In this document: positions 1-10,548 of the stretch, piece by piece | Numbering within the stretch: the stretch's first letter is position 1 | Layout of the letters: each line of letters begins with the position of its first letter | Assembly (NCBI GenBank): GCA_950022655.1 | Contig: OX465584.1 | Coordinates: 56,781,789-56,845,788 of the forward strand | Length of the DNA stretch: 64,000 bases | Source: Alentia gelatinosa | Lineage: Eukaryota > Annelida > Polychaeta > Phyllodocida > Polynoidae | Reading direction: 5' to 3' | Program-made: the position numbers and the translations under genes | Notes under the pieces: generated by a model | Seen by the model: the letters and a program-made list of their open reading frames with translations, nothing else | Databases searched by the model: none | Told to the model about the DNA's origin: nothing

Positions 1-300
1 GAGGTGAAAAAGTAGGTGTTCTTCACTAAAGGAGGTGGAAAAGAAGTGAGTGATAATTGGGAAATGTCACAACTTTAGCCTTGCTCACATATTTATATAA
101 AGTATTCCATATGGAAAATATCATGTCTTGGGTTTAATCATTATGTCATCCGCCTTTGGGATGGGTGCAGAGAGTCAAGGGAACCATGGTAAAATATTGA
201 AAGGCAGTTGAATTTCGTAAGAACAAAGAGCAAGAATACAGGTTTGTCCCCCAACCACCTAGTGACTGCTTCATGAATTAACAGGAGGTTGTGTGCCTAT

Positions 301-405
301 CTGACAAGTCTTTTATTCCTGAACCTGCTATAAGTGAATGCATTCCATCCTGATTCATTGCAATCATTCAATGATGGTTAATAACCAAAGACTTGAGCAA
401 GTCTA
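301..405 (+). repeat. 3' part of a TAGACT-family (Mutator-like) short element
   Basis: The segment ends in GACTTGAGCAAGTCTA, the hairpin-forming 3' end shared with copies at 12.9, 18.2, 37.0, 40.1 and 61.3 kb. The part containing CCTGAACCTGCTA matches the reverse-oriented copy at 40.1 kb. No 5' end (TAGACTGG) is seen upstream, so the copy is 5'-truncated or diverged. Confidence 0.7.
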
Positions 406-1225
406 GTAATGGACATGAGGCTTGGGAGAGGAAAGAGCCAGGATTTGGGATTCTTCTTGTCCTACCAAGTCTTTCTTGTTGCAACCCTTGTCCTAAGCCC
501 CCCACCCCCACACCCCCACCACACCTACCTCATCCACCCCCATTTAATCACCCCTATCCCTCCAGACGTTGTCTCTCCTCCTACCCTCCTCCCCCTCCCC
601 CACACATCGACCACACCCCTCCCAGCCCCCACCAATAACCAGGTAATGGTGGCCCATTAGGCTTTACCCTCCAATCTCCTTTTATAGTTTTTCGCGCCCT
701 CGCCCTGGAGGAGGCTAGTATCGGGGGCTCCAGGGCGGATCCCCGGCACCTGACCGGCATCCCGGGGGGCGGGGGCCGGCGGGGGATGCTGGAGGAGGTG
801 CGGGTGACGGGGTGAAGGGGCAGAGGTGCTAGGTGTCAGTCTAATTATTTTCTTGACAGGATTACCCATATGTAATTGGGGAGTGGGTTATTAGAGTTCT
901 GAAACTTCGCCACTTTTCTCTGTTATTGCTCATGTGTCTGAAGAGCGTAATATTATGGCACTCCTTATTTTCACATGACACCGACTGGAAACGTAAAGAG
1001 TTTCTTTGAGTTTTTAAAGAAAAAAAATTTATAATTAAAGTACTGTGTATCATGAGGGGTATTTGCTGAGGACCATGTATTAACTATGTATGTATAGAAG
1101 TAGATTAATAGCCCATCTATGTATACATACTGCAGTACCTGTAGTGAATGGCATTATCAAGCAGGGCACATAGAACATCCATTACATAGGATGATGGTGG
1201 TAGACAGGGGAAGACAAACCAAGTA
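406..1225. other. unassigned; C-rich tract and GC-rich patch
   Basis: Positions 500-615 are a CCCC/CCAC-rich low-complexity tract, and open frames across it are compositional. Positions 690-830 are GC-rich with several CpGs. The rest is AT-rich single-copy-like sequence. I see no coding signal. Confidence 0.5.
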
Positions 1226-1305
1226 CTATAGAGAGAGCCTATGAAAGTTTACGTCAGAGCTTGTATCCCATCAAGTTTGACTAATTCACAAGGAGAAGCC
1301 GCGTG
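1226..1305 (-). repeat. fragment of hairpin arm, C-type bipartite element
   Basis: CCTATGAAAGTTTACGTCAG and the following bases match one hairpin arm of the C-type elements (compare 1379-1500 and 17230-17330). The apex is degenerate (GGAGAAGCC instead of GGCGAAGCC). The body with the TTATC end is missing. Confidence 0.6.
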
Positions 1306-1368
1306 AATAGCGTACATTGCTTACATAACGTGCATACATTTCCAATGGAGTCTTTTTATACGATGGAT

Positions 1369-1585
1369 AATACAGAGAAAACCTATGAAAGTTTAGGGTC
1401 AGATCTTGTATCCCATTGAGTTTGAACCACGTAGTAATTCACAAGGCGAAGCTGCAAGAATTACGTAGCGATTCAAGGGAGATGCTATTGAGCCCTGACC
1501 CTAAAATTGAATGGGTTTCTGAATTCATTTCACCCTTCACATTGACTAATGGGCTAACATTTGTGAATTACTTGTCGACTCCTAA
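1369..1585 (-). repeat. truncated C-type bipartite hairpin element
   Basis: Reading right to left, this holds the hairpin (apex GGCGAAGCT near 1444) and the inner part of the body (GGGTTTCTGAATTCATTTCA, then ACTAATGGGCTAACATTTGT). The TTATCTCACCCC end is absent. The first and second fragments (1226 and 1369) lie in the same orientation. Confidence 0.75.
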
Positions 1586-1924
1586 TTGATTGTTTTTCTT
1601 TTCTTTTTCCCTTTTCTGCTATAACACGTTGTAAAATATATAACGTCTGAAATACTTTGGCTAGGCCATTAAAACCAGCCTGATATAAAGGCTGAGGCCT
1701 TCTGTCTCTTTGTTGGGTTGAAGGTTAAAAAAGAAATGACTTTGTACAATACGTGTATAAGATTGAAGACCCAATAAAGAAATTATTATAAAAAAAAAAA
1801 AAATTCCCCATTGGATATTTTTCCTAATTATCTCATTGGCATTGGTACGAGTTCCCAATGCTAAGTCTATGGGACCAAAATGATAAGATAATAATGAACA
1901 GCACGCACTTGGCGCCCCATACAC
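1586..1924. other. unassigned AT-rich stretch
   Basis: Contains a 15-base A run near 1789-1803 and no repeat match elsewhere in the window. ATTGGATATTTTTCC and CAATGCTAAGTCTATGGGA near 1810-1875 look like a degraded C-type body end. No gene seen. Confidence 0.4.
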
Positions 1925-2600
1925 AGGTGGGCGCCGATATGGGCGCGGGTCCGCGGGGCCCGGCGCCTTTGGGATGCGGCGCCCGAGGGACGCCTAACAC
2001 CCGGGCGCCGGCGCACCTTCCAATATAGCCCGCGCCAAGCTGCTTACCACCACCCCGACAAACACTTAATCACACATTACCAATTTAACGCGCCGCCTCC
2101 CGCCGCACCTATAAGTCTCAAAGAATTAATGCGTACCGACCCCGTGTAGGGGCCCGTGTTAAGCTTTATCACCCGCGCGTTCCTAATATCCGCGCACGCC
2201 GGCCGGACGCTTCGTCCCGCGCGCGGATATTAATATAAAGGGAAACGCCGCGAATACAAAGTGTCGTCAGGTGGTGTGTCCAGCTGCCGCGAGGTGGCGC
2301 CCCACGACCCCTGGCGGCGGGCGCGGGCAGTGAATTACCGGTCGGGGATTAGGGGGGCGTCCGCTAGACGGCGTGTCGGTCGGCGCATGCGCGTTGGTGA
2401 TGATGTTTGTAAAGCCGTTGGTTGGTGTGTATGTGTGTATGTGTGTAGGGATGGGGGGATGGTGTGAAGAGATGCAAAAGTTCACCCAAGTTTTGCTGGT
2501 CGTTTGAAGACTCAACCTCACACCCCCTTCCCCTCCAGTAAGCCGTCCCCGGACCCTGTCCGCCCGCCCCCCGCCCCCGTCACCCACTCACGTCCCTCCG
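1925..2600. promoter_or_regulatory. CpG-rich island with NRF1-like site (candidate promoter)
   Basis: Abrupt rise in GC and CpG compared with the AT-rich flanks, including GGGCGCGGGTCCGCGGGGCC-type runs. A perfect NRF1-like palindrome GCGCATGCGC lies around 2383-2392. Unmethylated CpG islands with NRF1 sites commonly mark animal promoters. I see no TATA box with an adjacent coding exon, so direction and target gene are unknown. Confidence 0.35.
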
Positions 2601-2639
2601 GATGATGTCCTGGAGGCTCCTCCTGATACGGAGCAACTC

Positions 2640-3515
2640 CGTTTTGATGACCTCATCAGCAACAACTGCTCATTGAGGGCCCAGAGTTCAGAAAACTAAT
2701 CTTCACGCCTAAACTTCTCTCTTTTGCGTACAGATGAGTATTGTAATGATCATGGAAAACCACCACCACCACAGGTTTCGCCCAGCCCTTATGCGGCATT
2801 TCTACCTGCCAACAAAAAATACCGATTATGATTTGTTTTCTCTCTCTCTCTCTCCTTTAAACATGATTTGTTTACGTATAGGCTTAACATAGAAATCGGT
2901 GGTGGTCAGAAAAAAACCTTTGTTTTTCGATAAAAGTGAAGGTTGTCACCGACCGATTTGGGTCAATAATCGTTCCTAATTATTTGTAGAAACCTTTGGT
3001 GGGCGAAGGCACTACGATTCTATCTTTTGCCTATAGGTGAGTATTGTAATGATCATGGAAAATCCCCACCGCCACCAGTTTCGCCCTTATGCGGCATTTC
3101 TACCTGATTTGTTTTCTCTCTCCCCTTTAAACATGATTTTTTTTACTCTCTCACTGTCAAGCATGTGCAACCTGTACAAAAATCGGTCGCTGGTACTTCT
3201 TGAGAACTTATCAGTGCTAATAATCATTGACCCCAAAGCACACATCCTGTTTCCACCTGACGACCGATTATGTGTTCCATGTGCACCGATTGTTAAATAT
3301 GTACAGGACCTGATCAGCCTGAAGATAATGTGAATGTATGTTTAAACTTAGAATAAGTGATAAAAGTGAAGGTGGTCACCGACCGATTTTTGGTCAATAA
3401 TCGTTCCTAATTATTTGTAAAAACTTTTGTTGGGAGAAAGCACTACGATTCTATCTTTTGCCAAAAGATGAGTATTGTAATTATCATGGAAAATCCCCAT
3501 CACCATCGCCAACCC
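2640..3515 (+). repeat. local near-tandem duplication, about 430-bp unit, three partial copies
   Basis: GAGTATTGTAATGATCATGG occurs near 2730 and 3040, and with one change near 3470. TAAAAGTGAAGG followed by CACCGACCGATT occurs near 2931 and 3360, an offset of about 430 bp. The first interval is shorter, so one unit has a deletion. The frame starting at each ATGAGTATTG is short and not conserved between copies, so I do not call it coding. Confidence 0.75.
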
Positions 3516-3516
3516 T

Positions 3517-3715
3517 TAAGGTCCGTTTCCATTGGCCGATGAAAACGATGTAGATTTTTTGTGTTCGCCTTATAGCCTATTTCCATTGGCAATCACCAAT
3601 ATAGTCAGGGACCACCAACGGACCTTTAGCACTGCTGACGCAAAATGGAAATAGGCTTTTAGGAGAACTAGAAAAAAATAAACCGTTTTCGTCGGCCAAT
3701 GGAAACGGGCCTTTA
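3517..3715 (+). mobile_element. MITE with GTTTCCATTGGCC inverted ends (family I)
   Basis: The left end (GTCCGTTTCCATTGGCCGAT) is the inverse of the right end (GTCGGCCAATGGAAACGGGC), about 199 bp apart, and each is followed by AAAACG. Fragments or a second copy lie at 33.6-33.9 and 52.2-52.7 kb. No transposase frame is present, so the element is non-autonomous. Superfamily not determined. Confidence 0.8.
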
Positions 3716-4236
3716 CCTGTCCTCTACCACTGCTACTGGGGATAGTCACCATGCACATTCCGTTACATAAGGCGCTCGTGTCCCTCATTATACTAGCGTG
3801 TTTCATCCCGCTTTTAACGACTTCCAACATGCTGTTCATCCAAACGACTACCTACATACATGTAACTGGCTTCGACCCCTTCGCCCTGCACTCTCCACCT
3901 GATACCATTCACCATCTCCACATAGCTACATCCTGCGCCCGCACTAGAGACCACAGGTCGCTGAATCACAAATCGAGACCCCCAAGCCGACCACCTTATT
4001 TCGTTTTGCCTTCATGCATCCATGGATATACATTGTATCACCATGGAAACGTGCGAGTGCTATTCACCTGTCACACACAGCAGACATGAAAGGGGGTCGA
4101 CCTCCATGATTTTTTTTTCCTCTCTCCCCTTTCTCTCTCCTCGCGGTTGTTAGTGAAAGGACTGGGGAGCGGTGTACAATGCAGGGTCTGGGTGCAAGGG
4201 ACCGTGTCGGGGGCACAGACTGTGCTACAACCAGCC
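3716..4236. other. unassigned
   Basis: An open frame of about 110 codons (3751-4089, + strand) covers this stretch, but it has no recognisable motif and no repeated or conserved features. Its composition does not differ clearly from the flanks. I leave it uncalled. Confidence 0.4.
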
Positions 4237-4792
4237 TGGGGCCCGTTGAATAATCTAGGATCGTCCGTAAAGACCCTTTTCTGTACCTCGTACTGGGGTT
4301 ACCGTTTCTTCGTTCGCTAAGACGCTTAGCCGTCCATAAGGTCGTCCATAAGTGTTGAATAAAGTTGACCCACATTGTCCCTGGGTCTCTACGGCATACA
4401 TATAATATATTGCTATATACCCATGCCGTATTTACTGTAAATACGTACCGTTTTGACATACCACGTAAAAATACTGTACGGCCCAGTGGTCCGTACACTA
4501 AAATACGGACCACCTTGCCATACACGTTTATTAACATATCGGTTGTTAAAAATTAAATTAATGATTTTTTTTTAAATTTTGGGTATATAGTAAATATATA
4601 ACGTCCAACCATGCTTGTACAAGTCACAGAACTCGATGATAATTTACCGTTTGTACGGACCTCGGCATAAATGCCTCGTTCCGTACAAACCGTAAATTAC
4701 CATCTCGTTCTGCGACTTTTACAGCATGGTCAGGACGTTTTATATAATTACGAAGAATATGTACACTGATCCTAGATTATTCAACAGGCCCC
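4237..4792 (+). mobile_element. GGGGCC-end MITE (family Q) carrying a nested element
   Basis: The left end GGGGCCCGTTGAATAATCTA is the inverse of the right end ending at about 4792 (GATTATTCAACAGGCCCC). Copies at 32451-32675 and 55511-55731 are only about 220 bp. This one is longer because a bipartite hairpin element sits inside it after GGCATAC (about 4394-4744). The shorter copies therefore act as approximate empty sites. Confidence 0.8.
4408..4744 (+). mobile_element. bipartite hairpin element, TATATACCC type
   Basis: The body runs from about 4408 to 4592 between TTGCTATATACCCA and its inverse TGGGTATATAGTAA. It is followed directly by a long foldback (about 4600-4740): AACGTCCAACCATGC and GATAATTTACCGTTTGTACG pair with their inverses on the right arm. 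The 3' end reads GTTTTATATA, resembling the TATA ends of related families. The apex is GGCATAAATGCC rather than GGCTTCGCC. Confidence 0.75.
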
Positions 4793-5706
4793 ATTCTGGC
4801 CTGGTCCGGCCATGCCTGCAATGCTTCGAGGTGTGGTGGACCTTGTCAGGACAGGTGTATGACGTGTTCCCATTGACCGATTATTGGTCGTTGATCTTCT
4901 GTCAGGAACCACCGAACGATTAATTGAGACTACCAACACAAGATCGGTCAATGGGAAAAACACTAAGGGTAATTTATTATTCGATCATTTATAAGATATG
5001 GCACCTCTGACCAACTTCTAGATGAAGGTAACCTTACACGTAGTATGGTCGTAGTATATTTAGTAGAAACTGAACGAGAGTTATCCTGGGCAATGTGTAT
5101 GCCACTGAGTGATGAACAGAGCTTTTTTTTATTATGGGGTAGGATAAAGTCTATGTTGTATTCATTATCCACCTTTATCCAACTGGTGGTGTGCCATTGG
5201 TCTGATTGGCTGGTCAGTTATTGTAATACAGTAATGTGGGATAGGCGGAGTCCGCTTCCGAAGTTGTTCTTCAGAGACCATGGTCTGGTATAAGGTACAA
5301 CATGGTCTACTTTAGAGCAGCAGGTATAAATTAAGCCATGTAGGTCCAATCTAGCATCACGTGAGCGAAAAAATGTAATATCCATGGAAGGGATCATCAC
5401 CCAGGCCTATTTATTGGGGCGTGAATGTGTAAATTAGTGATCTGTACTGAATCCTTGCCATAGTTGGCATTGGGAATATTTGGCAATTTGGAGTTATTTT
5501 AGGAGATACTTTGGTTGTTGACACAAAAGAACATAACACTTTTTGTCTACTTTATACGCGGATAAAAAGAAAAATGGGGCTAATGGGGCTTGAGCCAATC
5601 AGCTGTAGACCTGAAATCATGTAGCTCCAAACGAGGACAGAATGAAACCACTAACATAGACTTCAGGATAAGTATTGTATGTTAAAATGGAATAGAATAT
5701 GTACAT
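4793..5706. other. unassigned
   Basis: A short inverted repeat (CCCATTGACCGATT and GATCGGTCAATGGG, about 4868-4955) may be a MITE remnant. Otherwise no repeat shared with the rest of the window, no RNA gene and no coding signal seen. Confidence 0.4.
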
Positions 5707-6076
5707 TTATCTTACCCCTGGTACAGGTTTAGCCATAGGAATAATATTATAAATATATGCACATATTAACCATGTAAAGTACCAATACGATGCCATATGG
5801 TCGTGGTGGACTGAGGGGAGATGACATCATAAGGAACAGGCCAATCAGCGGCCAGGATTTCAAAGAGTAGGCAAGATTTATAAGTTTCTTACTGGATTAT
5901 TCTGATAATGTGATGCTATTTAAATGTCCGTGAAAGGAGTGAGATAAATCCAGAACTAAACTCAAATTGAAAAATACACAATACTACACTCCATTGGGTG
6001 CGCAGTAATCATCACCCAGCTTCGCCTCGATGACGATTGCGGCGCATCCAAACGCGTGGAGTATTGTGTATTTATA
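5707..6076 (+). mobile_element. bipartite hairpin element, TTATCTTACCCC type
   Basis: The body starts TTATCTTACCCC and its partner GGAGTGAGATAA lies at 5936-5947. The hairpin follows at about 5962-6076, with arms containing AAATACACAATACTACACTC and its inverse around apex AGCTTCGCCTC (about 6020). The end is ATTTATA. It abuts the next element tail to tail. Confidence 0.7.
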
Positions 6077-6367
6077 CGATTCTTAGAAGGAAACCCAAGA
6101 GATGAAAATATCTTGGTCCATACTCCACCGAGTTTGACTGCGGAGTAATTCACGAAGCGAAGCTGAGGGAATTACTCAACGGTCAAACGAGGTGGAGTAC
6201 AGACCAAGTTATTTTCATCGAGTGGGTTTCTGATTTTATATCACCCCGTATAACATTATCTATTGATAAAATGAATCACCCTATTAGCCATTGAGTATTG
6301 GGTACACGAACTTCACGGCCGTTGAGTACGAGTTAAGCATATGGAGAAAAACTCCGGGTCGGGATAA
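6077..6367 (-). mobile_element. bipartite hairpin element, diverged C-like
   Basis: In reverse orientation the body starts TTATCCCGACCC at 6367 and contains a degenerate form of the shared CATAGRCTTAAC block (GAGTTAAGCATATGG on the + strand). The hairpin arms (about 6097-6220) pair GAAAATATCTTGGTCCATAC with its inverse around an apex GAAGCGAAGCTGAG. Confidence 0.7.
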
Positions 6368-6409
6368 TCGATATAATTCTATATAAGTATCTAGTGTTGC
6401 AGTGGATAT

Positions 6410-6713
6410 TATCGTAAAACTGGATGAGTTTTAATCTTGGCCACCATATGCCACGACTGGAGTTTGGCATAGTGATTTCATGAGGCGAAGCCGAGTGAAG
6501 TCCAGAGCCAAAACTTCAGTAGTGGAATGCGGTGGCCAAGATTAAAACGAAATAGGTTTTGATTTTATCCTACCCTGTCTCCTCGATTTTGGAATAATAC
6601 GTGATAATAATTCTGTATGCCACTAGTGGCATATAAAACTCTGTATGCAAGTCAGCATGGCATACGAAAACTCCATGTTAAGCCTATGGGATTTTATATT
6701 AGGGGTAGGATAA
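6410..6713 (-). mobile_element. bipartite hairpin element, B type (full length, 304 bp)
   Basis: The 5' end is at 6713 (TTATCCTACCCCTAATATAA on the minus strand), followed by CCATAGGCTTAACATGGAG and an inner palindrome ATGCCACTAGTGGCAT. The inner inverted end is GGGTAGGATAA. The hairpin has arms of about 60 bp around GAGGCGAAGCCGAG (about 6484) and ends GTTTTACGATA. The length equals that of copies at 39.2 and 58.4 kb. Confidence 0.85.
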
Positions 6714-7083
6714 CAGGAATGACTTCATTACGATGTCTCTGTCCGTTAGATGCACTCCCTCAAATGGTCTCTCAGCATGCATTATCAACGGATAATAGTG
6801 TAATGATAATTAGTGGCGGTGATTGGAATGCAGACGGTGCAGGTACGCAGTATAATGGTAACATCAGACACATGATTAACAGGTGTTCTCGCCGAAATTA
6901 CACTCGCCTATTCAGAGCAGACACCCCTGCAAACAAAAAGCAGGAAGAGCATATGACCTCACCCCCTTCTCTGCACCGCTGAGCTATTATCCCCGCGCCA
7001 GAACCCTACACCACAACGATGCCAGCCCCTACGCCCTTTACCGTACTACAACTACAGGTTGTGCCACTCCCGAATTCCCCTTC
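6714..7083. other. unassigned
   Basis: No repeat relationship or gene signature seen. Reading frames here are short and unlike anything recognisable. Confidence 0.4.
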
Positions 7084-7115
7084 TTGTCGTTGTGTCGGAG
7101 ACATAACAAGCGAGA

Positions 7116-7930
7116 AATGGTGCGATTTCCGGAATCGCCAACACAAAATGGCGTGTATTTGAAGCCGGAGACATATCAAGGGAGAAATGTTGCGATTTAC
7201 GGAAATCGCCAACACAAAATGGCGTGTATTTGAAACCGGAGACATATCAAGTGAGAAATGGTGCGATTTACGGAATCGCCAACACAAAATGGCGTGTATT
7301 TGAAGCCGGAGACATATCAAGTGAGAAATGGTGCGATTTACGGAATCGCCAACACAAAATGGCGTGTATTTGAAGCCGGAGACATATCAAGCGAGAAATG
7401 GTGCGATTTACGGAATCGCCAAAACACAATGGCGTGTATGTGAAGCCGGAGACATATCAAGCGAGAAATGTTGCAATTTCCGGAATCGCCAACAAAAAAT
7501 GGCGTGTATTTGAAGCCGGAGACATATCAAGTGAGAAATGTTGCGATTTCCGGAATCGCCAACAAAAAATGGCGTGTATTTGAAGCCGGAGACATATCAA
7601 GCGAGAAATGTTGCGATTTCCGGAATCACCAACACAAAATGGCGTGTATTTGAAACCGGAGACATGTCAAGTGAGAAATGGTGCGATTTACGGAATCGCC
7701 AACACAAAATGGCGTGTATTTGAAGCCGGAGACATATCAAGCGAGGAATGGTGCGATTTTCGGAATCGCCAACACAAAATGGCGTGTATTTGAAGCCGGA
7801 GACATATCAAGGGAGAAATGGTGCGATTTACAGAATCGCCAACACAAAATGGCCTGTATGTGAAACTAGAGATACACCGAGCAAGAAATGTAGCGATTTC
7901 CGGAAATCGCCAATACAAAATGGCGTCCCC
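7116..7930 (+). repeat. 70-bp minisatellite, about 12 units, derived from a MITE end
   Basis: The unit runs from AAATGGTGCGATT through CGGAATCGCCAACACAAAAT, GGCGTGTATTTGAAGC and CGGAGACATATCAAG. Unit starts fall every 70 bp (7116, 7187, 7257, 7327 and so on), with substitutions between units. The unit matches the terminal inverted repeat of the MITE at 57304-57508 (GGAGACACACCAAGCGAGAA, CCAACACAAAATGGCG). Because 70 is not a multiple of three, the overlapping ATG-started frames of about 61 codons are artefacts. Confidence 0.95.
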
Positions 7931-8222
7931 AGCTTAACACATTGCTGGTACCCAGATACCCACGCGCGTGCGAATACACAGATATCCCGTTATGTACTGC
8001 GGCACAAGCAGCAAACCACGTGATTTCTCTACCGTTTTATTACAATTCTTTATCCAAGGACCCCCAACCATCCAACACTGAACATTATAACTAAGACAAC
8101 TTTTAGGAAAGAGGCCTTACAAAAGATTCGGAAGTTAGTAACTGCTGGTTGATAATTAACTAAATATTCTCATCTGTATGTAATCTCATCAATGTCAATT
8201 ACTGAATTATATGTCACATGTA
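7931..8222. other. unassigned
   Basis: Nothing recognised between the minisatellite and the CATA microsatellite. Confidence 0.4.
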
Positions 8223-8285
8223 TACATACATACATACATACATACATACATACATACATACATACATACATACATACATACATAC
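8223..8285 (+). repeat. (CATA)n microsatellite
   Basis: About 16 uninterrupted CATA units. Confidence 0.98.
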
Positions 8286-8765
8286 ACTCAAACATACTCT
8301 AACTGTATGAGATTTTCTATTGCTCAATAATACTACATTTGTCTGGGAGAACGATTATTAATCGAATTCAACCGATCTAATAAAAAAAACAAAAAAAACC
8401 AATACCTCCGCATAGATCTAACTGGCGGATTTTCAAGGCTGGGGGGTTGGGGGATGAGAGGGCCAACGGAGGGGGGGGGGGGGAAGGTGCGGCGACGCTG
8501 TTGTTGGGAGCCAAGCTGCGGTTACCGGGGCCGTACAATAGGCCCGCTGTGTGGTAGGGGGAAGTTTTCTGATCGCCTCCAAACAATAGTCACCAGTGTG
8601 TGGTTGTCGGCTGCCCGTTGGCGACTGTCCTGCACACAGCCTCTGAACACCAGACCATCCGATTGTCCCTCCCCTCCCTCCTCCTACTTTCACTCCCCAA
8701 CCTCGTGGTGTCTGTCGTCAATTTAAAACTCTCTTGTCTATATTTAGGGTCAGAACATCCTGTTG
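8286..8765. other. unassigned; G-rich run
   Basis: A G run lies near 8468-8482, and the 8430-8700 stretch is moderately GC-rich. No supported gene. Confidence 0.4.
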
Positions 8766-9529
8766 TCTAGGGCACAGAGTGATTGGTATTTCTGCCATCC
8801 TCCAATTGTAAAGCGTCAAGTGCCAGATCCACTAAGGCGATTTTCCATGCGAATTTGGGTTCGCAGACGTTTGCAGTCGTTTGCAGACGTTGGCAGACAT
8901 TCGCATGGACATGCGAATGCCTTGCGACAATGTCTAATATATTAGATATTATCGCATGGGATTCTCACAGTCACACGGATCGCAGACGCATTCGCTTGGT
9001 CGCCTTAGTGGATTTGGCGCTTCAGATGGGCTAAGCGAATGCGTCTGCGATCCATGCGACTGTGCGAATCCCATGCGATGATATTCAATGTATTGAATAT
9101 TGTTGCAAGGCATTTGCATGTCCATGCGAATGTCTCCGAATGTTTGCGACCATCTGCAAACGTCTGTGAACCGAAATTCGCATGTAAAATCGCCATAGTG
9201 GATCTGGCGCTTAAGATAGCCCCCTGTAGGTGGGGGACTATCACTATTTTCTGTCGTAATAATCTATAGATAATCCTGGGTGATTGCTATTTCCGCCATG
9301 ATCCGCCAGAAAATTGTAAGACAGCGCCACTGTAGTCGGGGGATGACCATTATTGTCTGCTGTTATAATTTATAGATAATCCTGAGACGAGGTTAAAACC
9401 TTCTTATGGCAAACCAAAATAATCATTTCATATCAAATCCATTGATAACTGGACCCGCTACCTGGTGTGTTATTTAGCGTCGGGGGCAATATGGCCGCTG
9501 CCATAACACAATGGCTATGTGTCTTATAG
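8766..9529 (+). mobile_element. TAGGGCACA-end MITE (family H) with internal duplication and nested foldback
   Basis: The left end TAGGGCACAGAGTGATT and the right end (GCTATGTGTCTTATAG) match the family at 14459-14934 and 63558-63819. A part of the element (TGATTGCTATTTCCGCCAT through TATAGATAATCCTG) is present twice, near 8780-9270 and 9275-9385. The first copy is interrupted by the foldback at 8814-9216. Confidence 0.7.
8814..9216. mobile_element. large foldback element rich in GCGAATGC/TTCGCA words (family G)
   Basis: The outer arms pair CCAGATCCACTAAGGCGATT near 8823 with the inverse ending near 9208. Further inward, ATTCGCATGGACATGCGAAT and GATCGCAGACGCATTCGCTT have inverse partners, so nearly the whole 400 bp folds back. 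A second TIR-like word (CGCCTTAGTGGAT, about 9002-9014) sits at the centre, suggesting a head-to-head dimer. It lies inside family H. Confidence 0.8.
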
Positions 9530-9959
9530 TCAAGTATGGCTAGCTTTCTTTCTTGTCCACCTTACCTTCTCAAAATCGTTGTAGCCTATTAATTCTTTGT
9601 TGGTGTCTGAATCACAGTAGACTGATCATATCTTTATGTTAGGTTTCTGTCATTCACCCTTTGCTTTTCATTCGCTATCTTATTATGTCTCTCTCAGTTT
9701 GTCCTCTTATCTCAGTTCTCCCACCCTCTCTGATATCCACAGAAGTTCTCATGTCCCCCGCGGCCCTGTCTATGTCGTTCTGTCATCATCACTGTCTATA
9801 TATATTAGTTTTTTCCTAACTCGAAAAAGGTCACACATCCACACACAATTTACGTTAGCAGATCTATTTCTTTCGTATATTCTACATAAATCAATCTACG
9901 CAACAGGTAGCTCTATCTATACTCAGTATGTAGATCCCTAGAGGTATGATATTATATAT
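9530..9959. other. unassigned pyrimidine-rich stretch
   Basis: T/C-rich sequence between 9640 and 9800 without repeat partners in the window. No gene supported. Confidence 0.4.
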
Positions 9960-10249
9960 TTATCCCACCCCTAATATAAAATCCCATAGGCTTAATATTG
10001 AGATTCCGTATGCCACGCTGACTGGCATACGGAGTTTTATATGCAACTAGTGGCATACAGAATTATTGTCACCTAATATTCCAAAATCGAGGAGACAGGG
10101 TAGGATAAGATCAAAACCTGATTCGTTTTAATCTTGGCCACCGCATGCCACTCCTGGAGTTTTGACTCCGGACTTCACTCGGCTTCGCCTCATGAAGTCA
10201 CTATGCCAAACTCCAGTCGTGGCATATGGTGGCTAAGATTAAAACTCAT
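9960..10249 (+). mobile_element. bipartite hairpin element, B type, 3'-clipped
   Basis: Starts TTATCCCACCCCTAATATAA, carries CCATAGGCTTAATATTGAG, the inner inverted end GGGTAGGATAA and a hairpin with apex CTCGGCTTCGCCTCAT (about 10180). The expected last bases (CCAGTTTTACGATA) are missing, and an AT microsatellite begins instead. Confidence 0.85.
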
Positions 10250-10266
10250 GTATATGTATATGTGTA

Positions 10267-10267
<1 letters not shown>

Positions 10268-10334
<67 letters not shown>

Positions 10335-10349
10335 TATATATATATATAT
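10268..10349. repeat. (AT)n microsatellite
   Basis: Almost pure AT dinucleotide run, adjacent to the clipped end of the B element. Confidence 0.97.
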
Positions 10350-10455
10350 GTGTACATTCTATATATAAATATAAATCAAACTAGGAATCAGGTATCTCTA
10401 TCTATACTCAATATGTAGAACTCTAGTGATTATGTAGCAACTATGTATGCCTATA

Positions 10456-10498
<43 letters not shown>

Positions 10499-10501
10499 AT
10501 A

Positions 10502-10548
<47 letters not shown>
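10456..10548. repeat. (AT)n microsatellite, interrupted
   Basis: Two AT runs separated by CTATATATATGT. The flanks 10440 and 10548 are related by inversion (TATGCCTATAT and ATAGGCATATA). Confidence 0.95.

Noticed and set aside
2267..2587. Open frames in the 1.9-2.6 kb CpG island
   Set aside because: Same compositional effect. No conserved motif and no splice-site pattern that fits one frame.
7116..7930. Regular repeats with spacer-like segments, considered as a CRISPR array
   Set aside because: The whole 70-bp unit is repeated, with no unique spacers and no cas genes. It is a eukaryotic minisatellite from a MITE end.
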